The notes beneath the pieces were generated by a model. It did not search any database, had not been told where the DNA came from, and saw only the letters and a list, made by a program, of their open reading frames with translations. Below, piece after piece: positions 1 through 9,438 of a stretch of DNA of 64,000 nt. Positions within the stretch are counted from its first letter, which is position 1. Each line of letters starts with the position of its first letter. This DNA is from Halomonas sp. 7T (GTDB taxonomy: Bacteria > Pseudomonadota > Gammaproteobacteria > Pseudomonadales > Halomonadaceae). Made by a program: the position numbers and the translations under genes. Where the stretch lies: NCBI RefSeq assembly GCF_025643255.1, contig NZ_CP087112.1, positions 2,418,001 through 2,482,000 of the forward strand. Reading direction: 5' to 3'.

Positions 1-1139
1 GCTTTGACACCTACGCCTTTGCTGATGAAGGCGCTCAAGAGTGGAAGATGTGGTGGACGATCTTCTTCTGGGGCTGGTGGATTGCCTGGACACCGTTTGT
101 CGGTCTTTTCTTGGCGCGTATTTCACGCGGCCGCACTATTCGCCAGTTTGTTGCAGGCGCCCTGTTTATTCCGCTCTCCTTCATGATGGTCTGGATGTCA
201 GTGTTTGGTAATAGCGGCATTGAGCTGGTGGCTAACCAAGGCGTTGTCGAACTGGGTGAACAAGCCTTGAATACTCCGCAAACCACGCTCTACACGCTGC
301 TTGAGTACTACCCCTATGTAGGTATTACGGCAGCGGTCGTGACCGTACTCGGCATTGTGTTCTTTATTACCTCGGCAGACTCTGGTGCGCTGGTACTGGC
401 TAACTTCACTTCTATATTGAGCGACGTTAACCACGATGCGCCGGTGAAGCTGCGTATTTTCTGGTCCGCGGTCATTGGCTTAATTACTATCGCGCTATTG
501 ATGGCAGGCGGGCTGGCCGCACTGCAGAGCGCCGTGGTGATTACGGCCCTGCCCTTCTCGCTGGTGATTTTCGCCATTATGGTCGGCACCTATAAAGCGC
601 TGAAGCTGGAAGGCAGTAAAGCAGATGCCCGGCGCATGATTGCGGGAAGCGCCCCCGGCGGCGACTGGCGCGAGCGGTTGGATCGCGCGTTAGACACCTC
701 TAACCGTGCCGGTGCGGCCGCCACGATTGAGCACTCAATCCGCCCCGCCATGACGCAGTTTGCCCAGGAACTTGAGAGCCGTGGACAGACGGCCAACGTG
801 ACCGAAGAGCATGTTGAGGGAGAGTCACTGCCCAACCTGATGCTGCAGGTCGATTTTGGCGATGCAACGAGCTTTGTTTACCAAGTGTGTCCGCACCGCA
901 TGCGTACCCCAAGCTTCATCCCCGCTGATGATGACTTCTACGTGCGCTTGGATGTGTTTTTAGCCGAGGGTGGCCAAGATAAAGACCTGAACGGTTACAC
1001 CCGAGGCCAAGTGATTGGCGACTTAGTAGCGGAGTATGAACGCCATCTACACTTCCTCACCCTGGCAGGCCAGCAGATGGGCCATGTGCAAGCGATGCCC
1101 GGTACCATCGGCGAACCACCTGAAGATGCGCAGATGTAA
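1..1139 (+). CDS. BCCT family (choline/betaine-type) transporter, 3' part
   Basis: The reading frame is open from base 3 to the stop at 1137-1139, so the start lies outside the window and only the C-terminal 378 residues are seen. The visible part holds the last membrane segments, including the Trp-rich stretch WWTIFFWGWWIAWTPFVG that is typical of the substrate-binding region of BCCT carriers, followed by a hydrophilic tail of about 160 residues from roughly base 600. A long cytoplasmic tail is characteristic of BetT-type choline carriers, where it takes part in osmosensing. The likely role is uptake of choline, betaine or a related osmolyte at the inner membrane. Substrate cannot be decided from this fragment. 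Confidence 0.9.
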   Translation, partial: FDTYAFADEGAQEWKMWWTIFFWGWWIAWTPFVGLFLARISRGRTIRQFVAGALFIPLSFMMVWMSVFGNSGIELVANQGVVELGEQALNTPQTTLYTLLEYYPYVGITAAVVTVLGIVFFITSADSGALVLANFTSILSDVNHDAPVKLRIFWSAVIGLITIALLMAGGLAALQSAVVITALPFSLVIFAIMVGTYKALKLEGSKADARRMIAGSAPGGDWRERLDRALDTSNRAGAAATIEHSIRPAMTQFAQELESRGQTANVTEEHVEGESLPNLMLQVDFGDATSFVYQVCPHRMRTPSFIPADDDFYVRLDVFLAEGGQDKDLNGYTRGQVIGDLVAEYERHLHFLTLAGQQMGHVQAMPGTIGEPPEDAQM

Positions 1140-1183
1140 GTAGCGCTTTAAGCACAACGCTAAGTACAAAGCGTAGAACGAAG

Positions 1184-1211
1184 AATCCCGGCCACGCGGC
1201 CGGGATTTTTT
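1184..1211 (+). terminator. Rho-independent terminator after the BCCT gene
   Basis: A ten-base-pair stem AATCCCGGCC/GGCCGGGATT with an ACGC loop is followed directly by a T run. It lies 45 bases after the BCCT stop and just before the convergent alcohol dehydrogenase, so it may serve both genes. Confidence 0.85.
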
Positions 1212-1226
1212 ATGCACGCTTGGCGT

Positions 1227-2255
1227 TTAGCCCGCCATGTCTAACACAATACGCCCCTCGATTTTACCGTCTATCATGCGCTGGAAAACATCGTTGATAT
1301 TGTCCAGTGTATCCGTTGCAACGGTGGCCTCCACTTTGCCCTCTGCCGCAAAATCGAGCGCTTCCTGAAGGTCGCTACGCGTGCCGACAATCGAACCACG
1401 AATAGTGATGCCGTTGAGCACGGTGCTAAAGATAGGCAGTGGAAAATCGCCTGGTGGTAAGCCATTAAGGACCAGCGTACCGCCACGGCGCAGCATATTT
1501 TGCGCCTGATCGAAGGCCTTCGGCGACACCGCCGTGACCAGCGCACCATGGGCGCCGCCAATGGTCTTTTTCAGGTATGCCGCGGGGTCAGTTTTCATGG
1601 CGTTTACCGTGACCGTCGCGCCCAAGCGCTCAGCCAGCGCCAGCTTGCCGTCGTCAATATCGACAGCCGCTACGTTAAGCCCCATGGCTTTGGCATATTG
1701 CACTGCCATGTGGCCTAGGCCACCAATGCCCGAAATCACCACCCACTGGCCGGGACGGGTATCGGTCATTTTTAAACCTTTATAAACCGTTACGCCGGCA
1801 CACAGCACCGGGGCCAGCTCGACAAAGCCAACGTTATCAGGCAGCCGCCCCACATACCCCGCGTCGGCCAAGGTATAGTCAGCAAACCCACCGTTAACGC
1901 TGTAACCGGTATTTTGTTGGGATTCACATAAGGTTTCCCAGCCGCCTAGGCAGTGTTCGCAAAAACCGCAGGCCGAGTAGAGCCAAGGAACACCGATACG
2001 GTCTCCCTCTTTGACATGGGAAACACCGGCCCCGACTGCCACGACATGCCCAACGCCTTCATGCCCTGGAATAAAGGGAGGTGAGGGTTTTACTGGCCAG
2101 TCGCCGTGCGCTGCGTGTAGATCCGTATGGCAGACCCCCGAGGCCGCCACCTTCATCAATACCTCCCCCTGCTTTGGGCGTGGAACATCGACTTCTTCTA
2201 TGGCTAACGGCTGTCCGAACTCGCGCACGACAGCCGCCCGCATTGTATTATCCAT
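1227..2255 (-). CDS. adhP: Zinc-dependent alcohol dehydrogenase, AdhP type
   Basis: A 342-residue medium-chain dehydrogenase, full length for the family. It oxidises primary alcohols to aldehydes with NAD+ in the cytosol. Visible motifs are the catalytic zinc site [12 protein letters not shown], the GHEGVGHVV signature, the four-cysteine structural zinc site near residues 95-110 (CGFCEHC...C) and the nucleotide-binding [14 protein letters not shown] near residue 175. The ATG start has an AGGAG ribosome site seven bases upstream. An aldehyde dehydrogenase lies just upstream on the same strand, so the pair can carry ethanol through acetaldehyde to acetate. The preferred alcohol is inferred from family and context. 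Confidence 0.9.
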   Translation of the reverse strand: MDNTMRAAVVREFGQPLAIEEVDVPRPKQGEVLMKVAASGVCHTDLHAAHGDWPVKPSPPFIPGHEGVGHVVAVGAGVSHVKEGDRIGVPWLYSACGFCEHCLGGWETLCESQQNTGYSVNGGFADYTLADAGYVGRLPDNVGFVELAPVLCAGVTVYKGLKMTDTRPGQWVVISGIGGLGHMAVQYAKAMGLNVAAVDIDDGKLALAERLGATVTVNAMKTDPAAYLKKTIGGAHGALVTAVSPKAFDQAQNMLRRGGTLVLNGLPPGDFPLPIFSTVLNGITIRGSIVGTRSDLQEALDFAAEGKVEATVATDTLDNINDVFQRMIDGKIEGRIVLDMAG

Positions 2256-2331
2256 GATGCGACTCCTAATAATGGTTAACGGCAGTTCTAAGCTGCTCTT
2301 ATCCGTAGAGTTAGCGCCAGAGGATGTGCAG

Positions 2332-2357
2332 CATCGCCCGGCCTAGGCCGGGCGATG
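2332..2357. other. Perfect palindromic hairpin between aldehyde and alcohol dehydrogenase genes
   Basis: A 26-base perfect palindrome, built from CATCGCCCGGCC and its complement, lies just downstream of the aldehyde dehydrogenase stop. Neither side carries a T run, so it looks more like an RNA-stabilising or processing hairpin than a classical terminator. Confidence 0.5.
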
Positions 2358-2375
2358 GGAGGACATAACAAACGT

Positions 2376-3896
2376 TTAGAAGAACCCAAGCGGGTTGATA
2401 TCGTAGCTGACCAGCAGGTTTTTGGTTTGCTGATAGTGATTCAGCGCCATTTGGTGCGTTTCGCGGCCAACGCCGGATTTCTTATAGCCACCGAAAGCCG
2501 CATGGGCGGGGTACTGATGGTAGCAGTTGGTCCATACACGGCCCGCTTGAATGCCACGACCCATGCGGAAGGCCACGTTCATATCGCGGCTCCATACACC
2601 CGCGCCCAGGCCAAACTCGGTGTCGTTGGCGATCGCCAGCGCTTCCTCTTCATCTTTGAAGGTTGTGACCGCGACAACCGGCCCAAAGATCTCCTCTTGG
2701 AAAACGCGCATCTGATTATTGCCTTTCAGCAGCGTGGGCTGAATGTAATAGCCGCTGTTGATGCTGTCATCCAGAGTCTCTTTATCACCGCCGGTCAGGA
2801 ATTCAGCGCCTTCGTCACGGGCGATATCCATGTACGACATAATTTTATCGAACTGCTCTTGAGACGCCTGCGCGCCCACCTGCACGTCGGTATCCAGCGG
2901 ATTGCCGCGCTTGATGGTTTTGGTGCGCTCAATCACCTTCGCCATGAACTCGTCGTACATACTCTCCTGAATCAAGGCTCGCGACGGACAGGTACACACC
3001 TCACCCTGATTGAAGAACGCCAGCACGAGTCCTTCTACCGCTTTATCAATGAACGTCGGTTCGGCATTCATGATGTCGGCAAAATAGATGTTGGGGGACT
3101 TGCCACCCAGTTCGACGGTGGAAGGAATAATATTCTCTGCCGCGCACTTCAGAATATGCGAGCCAACGGGCGTTGAGCCCGTAAAGGCAATTTTGGCAAT
3201 CCGCTTGCTGGTCGCCAACGCTTGGCCTGCTTCTGCGCCAAAACCATTGACGATGTTGAGCACGCCGGGTGGCAACAGGTCGCCAATCACTTCCATCACT
3301 TTCAAAATGGAGGCGGGAGTTTGCTCAGCCGGCTTGAGCACCACGCAGTTGCCTGATGCCAGCGCGGGGCCTAGTTTCCAGGCCGCCATCAGAATTGGGA
3401 AGTTCCAGGGGATAATCTGCCCCACGACACCCAGCGGTTCGTGGAAATGATAAGAGACGGTGTTAGCGTCGATATCCGCAGCGGTGCCCTCTTGGGAGCG
3501 CAGGCAACCTGCAAAATAGCGGAAGTGATCAACAGCCAGCGGAATATCCGCATTGAGGGTTTCACGAACGGCTTTACCGTTGTCCCATGTTTCGGCCACA
3601 GCGAGCATTTCCAGGTTCTGCTCAAGGCGGTCGGCAATTTTGAGTAAAATATTACTGCGCTCTTGAACCGAGGTTTTGCCCCATGCCGGTGCGGCTTTGT
3701 GCGCAGCATCCAGCGCTTTATCGATATCTTCTGCGCTAGAACGAGGAATTTCACAGAACACTTTGCCATTAACTGGGCTAATGTTGTCGAAGTACTGGCC
3801 GTTGACAGGGGGAACAAACTCACCGCCAATGTAGTTGCCATAACGTTTTTCAAATGACACCACAGAACCGGTATCACCAGGGTTGGCGTAGATCAT
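2376..3896 (-). CDS. exaC: NAD-dependent aldehyde dehydrogenase, ExaC/AldB-like
   Basis: A 506-residue aldehyde dehydrogenase that would oxidise acetaldehyde or similar aldehydes to the acid. Motifs include [11 protein letters not shown] for cofactor binding, [10 protein letters not shown] with the general-base glutamate, and [12 protein letters not shown] with the catalytic cysteine. The open frame continues 19 codons further upstream, but the ATG at 3896 is preferred because AGGAG lies just ahead of it and the protein then begins like its relatives (MIYANPG). It is divergent from a LuxR-type response regulator 117 bases away. The gene symbol is by similarity to the ethanol-oxidation enzyme of Pseudomonas. 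Confidence 0.88.
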   Translation of the reverse strand: MIYANPGDTGSVVSFEKRYGNYIGGEFVPPVNGQYFDNISPVNGKVFCEIPRSSAEDIDKALDAAHKAAPAWGKTSVQERSNILLKIADRLEQNLEMLAVAETWDNGKAVRETLNADIPLAVDHFRYFAGCLRSQEGTAADIDANTVSYHFHEPLGVVGQIIPWNFPILMAAWKLGPALASGNCVVLKPAEQTPASILKVMEVIGDLLPPGVLNIVNGFGAEAGQALATSKRIAKIAFTGSTPVGSHILKCAAENIIPSTVELGGKSPNIYFADIMNAEPTFIDKAVEGLVLAFFNQGEVCTCPSRALIQESMYDEFMAKVIERTKTIKRGNPLDTDVQVGAQASQEQFDKIMSYMDIARDEGAEFLTGGDKETLDDSINSGYYIQPTLLKGNNQMRVFQEEIFGPVVAVTTFKDEEEALAIANDTEFGLGAGVWSRDMNVAFRMGRGIQAGRVWTNCYHQYPAHAAFGGYKKSGVGRETHQMALNHYQQTKNLLVSYDINPLGFF

Positions 3897-4013
3897 CGTA
3901 AAGCTCCTGAGTATTATGATTATTAAAAGGTGCCTACCCAGTGTTGAACACATAGGCCTTTATCGATATAGCCCGATGGCAGGACGCACCCTCATCCCTT
4001 GGTAGGAGACGCC

Positions 4014-4703
4014 ATGTACTCGCTGTTAGTGGCAGATGATCATCCACTGTTCCGCGATGCGTTACTTGCAGTGGTAAGCGCTGGTTTAGCCGACACCCAA
4101 CTCCTGGAAGCCGACAGCTTGGCAGCAGCGCTCCAGTGCGTTGAAAATAACGACGGGCTGGATCTGTTACTGCTCGATTTAAGCCTGCCCGATACGGAAG
4201 GCTTGGAGGGGTTAAAAATCCTGCGCGATACCTGCCCGTGGCTGCCCGTTGCGATTGTGTCTGCGCTTCAAGAGCGTCAGCTGGTGCTGGACGCCATTGC
4301 ACTGGGCGCGGTGGGCTATATTCCCAAATCAACGCCAAGGGAGCAGCTCTTGGCAGCGATCACGCAGATACTCCAGGGCCAGCTCTACTTACCCGCCGAT
4401 ATTATGCGCCGCCCGCCTCCGCGTAACCTTCCCTCCGCCACGGTGGAAAGCGCAGACCACCCACAAAACCGCCTGCCTCGGCTCACCGACAAGCAGCTGG
4501 ATGTATTGAGCTGTATGAGCCAAGGCATGTCGAACAAGCAGATTGCCCGCGAGCTGACAATTGCTGAAACTACGGTGAAGACCCACGTCTCGGCTATTTT
4601 GCGAAAATTGGGGGCCAGCAGCCGAGTACACGCGATTGTGATTGCCGGGGAAGAGGACTTAAGCGGCTATACCGCTAAACGCGCAGCATTATCGAAGGAT
4701 TAG
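4014..4703 (+). CDS. LuxR/NarL-family response regulator
   Basis: A 229-residue regulator. It has an N-terminal receiver domain with the acidic pocket after LLVADDHPLF and the phospho-acceptor aspartate in LLLLDLSLPD, and a C-terminal LuxR helix-turn-helix around LTDKQLDVLSCMSQGMSNKQ. An upstream start at 3999 is possible, but the ATG at 4014 has AGGAG five bases ahead and the protein then opens directly with the receiver domain. It ends within four bases of the convergent NahK-like kinase and is divergent from the aldehyde dehydrogenase. It resembles the ErbR/AgmR and ErdR regulators of ethanol and acetate metabolism. Pairing with the neighbouring kinase and control of the dehydrogenase are inferences. 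Confidence 0.88.
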   Translation: MYSLLVADDHPLFRDALLAVVSAGLADTQLLEADSLAAALQCVENNDGLDLLLLDLSLPDTEGLEGLKILRDTCPWLPVAIVSALQERQLVLDAIALGAVGYIPKSTPREQLLAAITQILQGQLYLPADIMRRPPPRNLPSATVESADHPQNRLPRLTDKQLDVLSCMSQGMSNKQIARELTIAETTVKTHVSAILRKLGASSRVHAIVIAGEEDLSGYTAKRAALSKD

Positions 4704-6079
4704 CCGCTTTCGAGCAGCGTACCTAGCAACATTTTTAGACGCAGCGGTTTCAGTGGCTTTAACAAGCAGTGCATGCCCGCTTGCCGTGTGGCGCGTTTAA
4801 CAGCCGCTTCATGGTTAGCCGTAATGACTACCGTGGCCAAGCCAGGATAGCGGCGGCGCAATCGGGCGGCTAAATCAATACCGTTTTCTCGATGCTCGCC
4901 TAAGTGGTAATCCACTAGCAGCGCTGCCGGGCGCTCTCCGTCGCTGGCAGCCTCCAGTGCACTCACCGTGGCCGCTGCACGCACTCGACATCCCCAACTG
5001 CCTAACAACGCCTGCATACCTTCAATAATAGCCGGGTCATCGTCGATCACCCACACCACACAGCCTTGCAACGGATCATCGTTCCATGGAGTATCCAGTC
5101 GCGAACGGGGCGCTGTTTCTGCGCTGCCGCCGGGCGCTGCGTAAGGGACTAAGATCGAGAACAGCGAGCCTTGGCCTAGCCGTGACGCCAGCGTGACGGG
5201 GTGGTCTATCATGGTGCTAATGCGGTCGACAATCGCCAGGCCTAAGCCCAGGCCTCGACTATGATGGGCCTGCGGCTGACTAGCGCGACGGAACTCTAAA
5301 AAAATTGCTTCGCGCTGCGGTTCTGGAATACCCGGACCAGTATCTCCTACCATGATCTCCACCCCCTCGGGACGGCGGCGGCAGCCTAACAGCAGATGCC
5401 CCTGCTCGGTGTAGCGCACTGCGTTACTGAGAAAGTTACGCACCACCCTCGCGAGTAGGGCCAGATCAGAGTCGACCCATGCACGTGAAGGAACATAGTG
5501 CAGCGCCAGGCCCCGAACGGCCGCCACCTGCCGGTACTCTTCAGCCAGTGCATCCAGCAGCGTACTCACGGCAAACGGCGCTTTATCAGCATGCAGTACC
5601 CCGGCATCCAGGCGGGAAATGTCCACTAGCGTGCCCAGCAAGCCTTCAACATCTTTCAGCGAGCGCCCTATATGCCCCACCAGCGCTTGAGAGGCATCAG
5701 GCAGCGCATGGGTTTCCAGAGCACTGGCAAACAACCGGGCGGCGTTTAGGGGCTGTAGTAAGTCGTGGCTAACCGCGGCCAAAAATTTCGTTTTAGAAAG
5801 ATTAGCCGCTTCCGCTTCGGCATTCGCGGCTAATAGTCGTGCATTCACCTGGCTGAGTTCATCGAGCGTGCGGTGCAGCGCATCGGTACGCTCACGCACC
5901 TGTTCAGCCAGCAACACTGAGCGCTCAAACGCCGCGTAGGGGGCACCGTTGGGGCTGCCTCCCGACTCGACCCGCTCCATCAGCGCATGGCAGACTTTAC
6001 GCAGGCGGCGATTTTCTTCGCGTAGCGTCGCGTTATCCGCCGTTTCATCACTGCTTGTCGCTAGCTGGAAGAGCGCCAA
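4700..6079 (-). CDS. nahK: NahK-like hybrid histidine kinase without PAS domains
   Basis: A 459-residue soluble hybrid kinase: an N-terminal helical region with likely coiled coil (about residues 15-95), a HisKA domain with phospho-accepting His105 in AAVSHDLLQPLN, a HATPase domain with the GPGIPE and GLGLGLAI boxes, and a C-terminal receiver with VDYHLGEH. No membrane segment or PAS domain is seen. The start is a TTG at 6079 that overlaps the end of the NosP-like gene by 32 bases, with GGGGGTGG ahead; no in-frame ATG lies nearby. In Pseudomonas the NO sensor NosP controls a kinase of this type (NahK). The lack of its own sensor domain fits a kinase that takes its input from NosP. Confidence 0.82.
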   Translation of the reverse strand: MALFQLATSSDETADNATLREENRRLRKVCHALMERVESGGSPNGAPYAAFERSVLLAEQVRERTDALHRTLDELSQVNARLLAANAEAEAANLSKTKFLAAVSHDLLQPLNAARLFASALETHALPDASQALVGHIGRSLKDVEGLLGTLVDISRLDAGVLHADKAPFAVSTLLDALAEEYRQVAAVRGLALHYVPSRAWVDSDLALLARVVRNFLSNAVRYTEQGHLLLGCRRRPEGVEIMVGDTGPGIPEPQREAIFLEFRRASQPQAHHSRGLGLGLAIVDRISTMIDHPVTLASRLGQGSLFSILVPYAAPGGSAETAPRSRLDTPWNDDPLQGCVVWVIDDDPAIIEGMQALLGSWGCRVRAAATVSALEAASDGERPAALLVDYHLGEHRENGIDLAARLRRRYPGLATVVITANHEAAVKRATRQAGMHCLLKPLKPLRLKMLLGTLLESG

Positions 6080-7214
6080 ACGCCACCCCCGTAAAAGTTT
6101 GGTTCACATGCATACCGTGGTGCTGTTCGCCGTAGGTATTAAATCCCACGACGCGCGCCTGGCGTAGCAGCGATGATGCCTGATCCAACTGCTGTAGGGA
6201 CTCCAGCGCCATGCGGCGCAGAAAACAGTCGCAGCCGATAATCGTTGCGGTATCGCCTAAGCGCTCGCGCACGCTGAGCAGCATCGCTTCTAGATCTTCT
6301 AACAGCGGCGCTGGCTGCATGGCGGTCAGCACAATACCGGTCTCCACCGCGCAGTAAAAGCTGAGGCTGCCATCGTCGTTGACTCGCTGAATAGAGCGAA
6401 TGTAGTGCTGCTCGCCTAGATGCACCGCAAGAGGGTGCTGGGCAAAAACGTGGGGGGTCAATTCATCCACCCGGCAGCCCACCAAAGCCGCATATACCTC
6501 GGCGGCAGGCAGCCCGTTAAGCTCTAGTACTCGCCGCTGCTCGCGGTCCGCTACCGTAACCACTAGCTTATGAGCCAGTGGCACTAGGTGATGACTTGAA
6601 AATACCTCAAACGGCAGCCGAGTATTCAGCATGACCACCACTGCAGCACGGGTATGGAAGCGTCCATTGGCATACACATGGGTGTGCGTTAGGTGGTTAT
6701 CATCCCCCGCTGAACCGCCAAAACTGGGTATACGTCCCAGCGCAGCGTCCAGCGTTGCCAACACCTGCTCTTCACGGCTGGACAATCCGTCTAACAGCGT
6801 GAGCGCAAAGCTGTGCTCATTAATAGGCGCCAACGCCTGATGACGACAGCGCTCTAGTAGGCCGTCCACCAACGACTGCGCACGGGTAAGATCAAAGTGT
6901 TCCAGGTCATCAACCAGCTCGGTTTCAACCGCGAAAACCCGACGATCAAACCCAATAGCGACAATAGACCCCCGATCATACCCCTCAGGCGTCATCTCCC
7001 CAGCCGTCGTACAGCCACTCAGTGGCACATCACCAAACGCGTCGCTAAGGGCGTCAGCGAGGGTGTCTAACGGGTACTCGGCGCTGCAGAAAAACAATAC
7101 AAACCCAAGCTGCGCATGACATAGCGCCTGGGACAGTTCCATGGCCGCCTTGGTGGGTTCAGGGTGACGACTGGCGGCGGAGCGCAGCCCATTAGGCGTT
7201 AGGGAGGTTGTCAC
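6048..7214 (-). CDS. nosP: NosP-like FIST-domain sensor protein
   Basis: A 388-residue protein with FIST_N (about residues 35-225) and FIST_C (about 245-375) domains. FIST proteins are sensory, and NosP of Pseudomonas aeruginosa binds haem and nitric oxide and controls the kinase encoded beside it. Here the gene overlaps a NahK-like kinase, as in Pseudomonas. The GTG at 7214 is preferred over frame extensions further upstream because GGAGG precedes it; it overlaps the end of the upstream hybrid kinase by 23 bases. Visible segments are FGDVPLSGCTTAGEMTPEGY and GGSAGDDNHLTHTHVY. Haem binding is known for the family but cannot be confirmed from the sequence. Confidence 0.8.
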   Translation of the reverse strand: MTTSLTPNGLRSAASRHPEPTKAAMELSQALCHAQLGFVLFFCSAEYPLDTLADALSDAFGDVPLSGCTTAGEMTPEGYDRGSIVAIGFDRRVFAVETELVDDLEHFDLTRAQSLVDGLLERCRHQALAPINEHSFALTLLDGLSSREEQVLATLDAALGRIPSFGGSAGDDNHLTHTHVYANGRFHTRAAVVVMLNTRLPFEVFSSHHLVPLAHKLVVTVADREQRRVLELNGLPAAEVYAALVGCRVDELTPHVFAQHPLAVHLGEQHYIRSIQRVNDDGSLSFYCAVETGIVLTAMQPAPLLEDLEAMLLSVRERLGDTATIIGCDCFLRRMALESLQQLDQASSLLRQARVVGFNTYGEQHHGMHVNQTFTGVAFGALPASDKQ

Positions 7215-9438
7215 GGTACCACGCCTCCAATGCGCCATGAGTACGCGCAACACTTTGTCGTAACGCACCAAAAGCTTCTTCAGTTTGGCCGTGAGAGCGC
7301 TGCGCCTGCGTCATCAATAGCTCTAGCCCCTGCGCCCGCCACGCCAGCTGTTCTGCGCCCACGCTTAGCGATTCGCCTTTCAGCTGGTGTGCCAAGCGCT
7401 CCACCTGCTTAGCCTCGGCACTCGAAAGTTCGCCAGGCCCGGTGAGGTACGCGCCAAGCTGTGCCGTGTAGTCATCTACTTGCTGATGATAGAGCACGAC
7501 CAACTGAGCAACGCTCGCCTGCCCTAAAGAACTCAACAGCGTTTGAAGTGTGGTGCTGTTAAGCAGGGCCTGCCCATCATTTGGCTTTGCGTACGCCTCT
7601 AAAGTGGGCAGCTGCTGCGATGATGGAAAAAGCTGCAGGGATAAAACGTTGCTTAATGACAGAAGCGACAGCGGCTTGATGATGTAATCATCCATTCCCG
7701 CTGCCAGACAGCGGTTTCGATCATCTTCAGCACCGCCTGCCGTCATCGCGACAATGGGGACACTCGCCAGCCAGCCGCCTGTCTCTCGCAGCATTCGCGT
7801 CACTGTCAGGCCATCCATATCCGGCAACTGAACATCCATAAAAATAAGATGTACTTGCTGAGCCTGCACCATCTCCAGCGCGTCTTGGCCATTTTCGGCA
7901 CACACCACATCACATCCCAAACGTGAGAGGAGGCCCGTGGCCACTTTTCGGTTAACCGCATTATCTTCAACTAGCAGTAGCGACGTACCGATAAAGTCCC
8001 GCGTGGGTTCAGAAGGCAGCGGGGAACTTTGGGGGGGCGCCTCAATCAAGGGCAGATCACAATAGAACGTACTACCCTGGCCCGGCGCACTGACGACCCG
8101 CAGATGCCCTTGCATGGCGTTACACAGGCGCTTGCAAATTGCCAACCCCAAGCCGGTTCCACCAAAACGCCGAGCGACGCTTTCATCTGCCTGCTGAAAA
8201 GGCTCAAATAGAAGCGTCTGCTGCTCTTGGCTTAACCCGCAGCCGGTATCGCTCACTTCAAAAGAGAGCTCGTTCACAGTGGCATAGAGCCGAAGCGTGA
8301 CCTGGCCATGGTCGGTAAACTTGATCGCATTGGCAATCAGGTTCAGCAAAATCTGCCTCAGCCTACCTGCATCCATCATGACCCAGGCCGGTACTAAGGG
8401 GTCAATGTGCAGCACTAGCTGAAGCCCCTTTGCTTGGGCTCGAGGTTCAAAGAGCGCCATCACGCTATCCACCAGCGGTTTTACCGCCATGGGTGACGTT
8501 TCCAGCGTTAAGTGGCCCGCTTCGATTTTAGAAAAATCGAGTATTTCGTTAATCATCGCCAACAGCTGGTTGGCGCTGTCGTGGATAGTGCGTGCGTAGT
8601 CTTCTACCTGAGCAGCACTGACCGGCTCGCGCAGCAGCTCGCTCATGCCAATAACGCCGTTTAGCGGCGTGCGAATTTCATGACTGACCATCGCCAAAAA
8701 ATCAGACTTCGCGTGGTTGGCGGCTTGCGCCTGCTGAGCGGTGACCTCTAACTGGCGACTTAGCTGCTCCTGTTCACGCCGCGCGGTAGCGCTTTCTCGC
8801 ATTTCACGCACTAGAAAACCAATGACGAGCAGAACGGCCAAGCTCATTCCTATCAGCAGTGTCATCAATACGTTATATAACGTACTGAGCAGCGCACGCT
8901 CTTCCGTTGCGGATTCGGCCAAATAACCATTGATCGCGATCACAAAGCGCTCGGTAAGCCGAGTGAGCACCTGCAACTCTGTTTCTAAAAGGGTGATGGG
9001 CAACTGGGCGAGAGAGTCGTGGGGGGCAAGCATGGGGTCCAGCGTGTCTAGCTGCTGCTGGATTTGGTCAAGCAGCTCGTTTGCCATACTGACATTTTGC
9101 AATAGGGCGTTCACCTCACCCTCATTTAGCAACGTAATGCGGCTATAGAGCAGTTCAAAGCGTAAGTTGAGCGCATCCTGTTCAGCTGGCGAGATAGGTC
9201 CACGGGTTGCCGCCAGTAAATGATTAAGCAGCTGAACCGCATCGCGATCCAGCTTATAGACAACCCAGGCGGTATCTTCTCGCAGGCTTTGCGTTAGTTG
9301 GTCTTGCCGCCAAGCTGCCAGCGCCGCAACGACCAACGCCCCGGCAAACAGCAGCACGGTAATCATCGCCACGACTTTAAAACGTCGTGGATAACGCAAC
9401 AGGCGTGGCGTACTCACCATAGAGCTGTTAATGGACAT
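7192..9438 (-). CDS. Membrane hybrid histidine kinase with receiver and Hpt domains
   Basis: A 748-residue TorS/BarA-type sensor. Two membrane segments (about residues 23-45 and 190-210) enclose a periplasmic helical region of about 145 residues. After them come HisKA with SDFLAMVSHEIRTPLNGVIG, a HATPase domain (FGGTGLGLAICKRL), a receiver (LLLVEDNAVNRK, phospho-acceptor in FMDVQLPDMDG), and a C-terminal Hpt domain whose histidine is in ERLAHQLKGES. Start ATG at 9438, with an alternative at 9420. It overlaps the upstream periplasmic-protein gene by 11 bases and the NosP-like gene downstream, so the four genes from 9952 down to 4700 look like one transcript. Its signal and final response regulator are unknown. 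Confidence 0.85.
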   Translation of the reverse strand: MSINSSMVSTPRLLRYPRRFKVVAMITVLLFAGALVVAALAAWRQDQLTQSLREDTAWVVYKLDRDAVQLLNHLLAATRGPISPAEQDALNLRFELLYSRITLLNEGEVNALLQNVSMANELLDQIQQQLDTLDPMLAPHDSLAQLPITLLETELQVLTRLTERFVIAINGYLAESATEERALLSTLYNVLMTLLIGMSLAVLLVIGFLVREMRESATARREQEQLSRQLEVTAQQAQAANHAKSDFLAMVSHEIRTPLNGVIGMSELLREPVSAAQVEDYARTIHDSANQLLAMINEILDFSKIEAGHLTLETSPMAVKPLVDSVMALFEPRAQAKGLQLVLHIDPLVPAWVMMDAGRLRQILLNLIANAIKFTDHGQVTLRLYATVNELSFEVSDTGCGLSQEQQTLLFEPFQQADESVARRFGGTGLGLAICKRLCNAMQGHLRVVSAPGQGSTFYCDLPLIEAPPQSSPLPSEPTRDFIGTSLLLVEDNAVNRKVATGLLSRLGCDVVCAENGQDALEMVQAQQVHLIFMDVQLPDMDGLTVTRMLRETGGWLASVPIVAMTAGGAEDDRNRCLAAGMDDYIIKPLSLLSLSNVLSLQLFPSSQQLPTLEAYAKPNDGQALLNSTTLQTLLSSLGQASVAQLVVLYHQQVDDYTAQLGAYLTGPGELSSAEAKQVERLAHQLKGESLSVGAEQLAWRAQGLELLMTQAQRSHGQTEEAFGALRQSVARTHGALEAWYRDNLPNA

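Noticed and set aside
2355-3176. 273-codon plus-strand ORF opposite the aldehyde dehydrogenase gene
   Set aside because: It lies wholly within a well-supported gene on the other strand, has no family resemblance, and follows from codon bias in the opposite frame.
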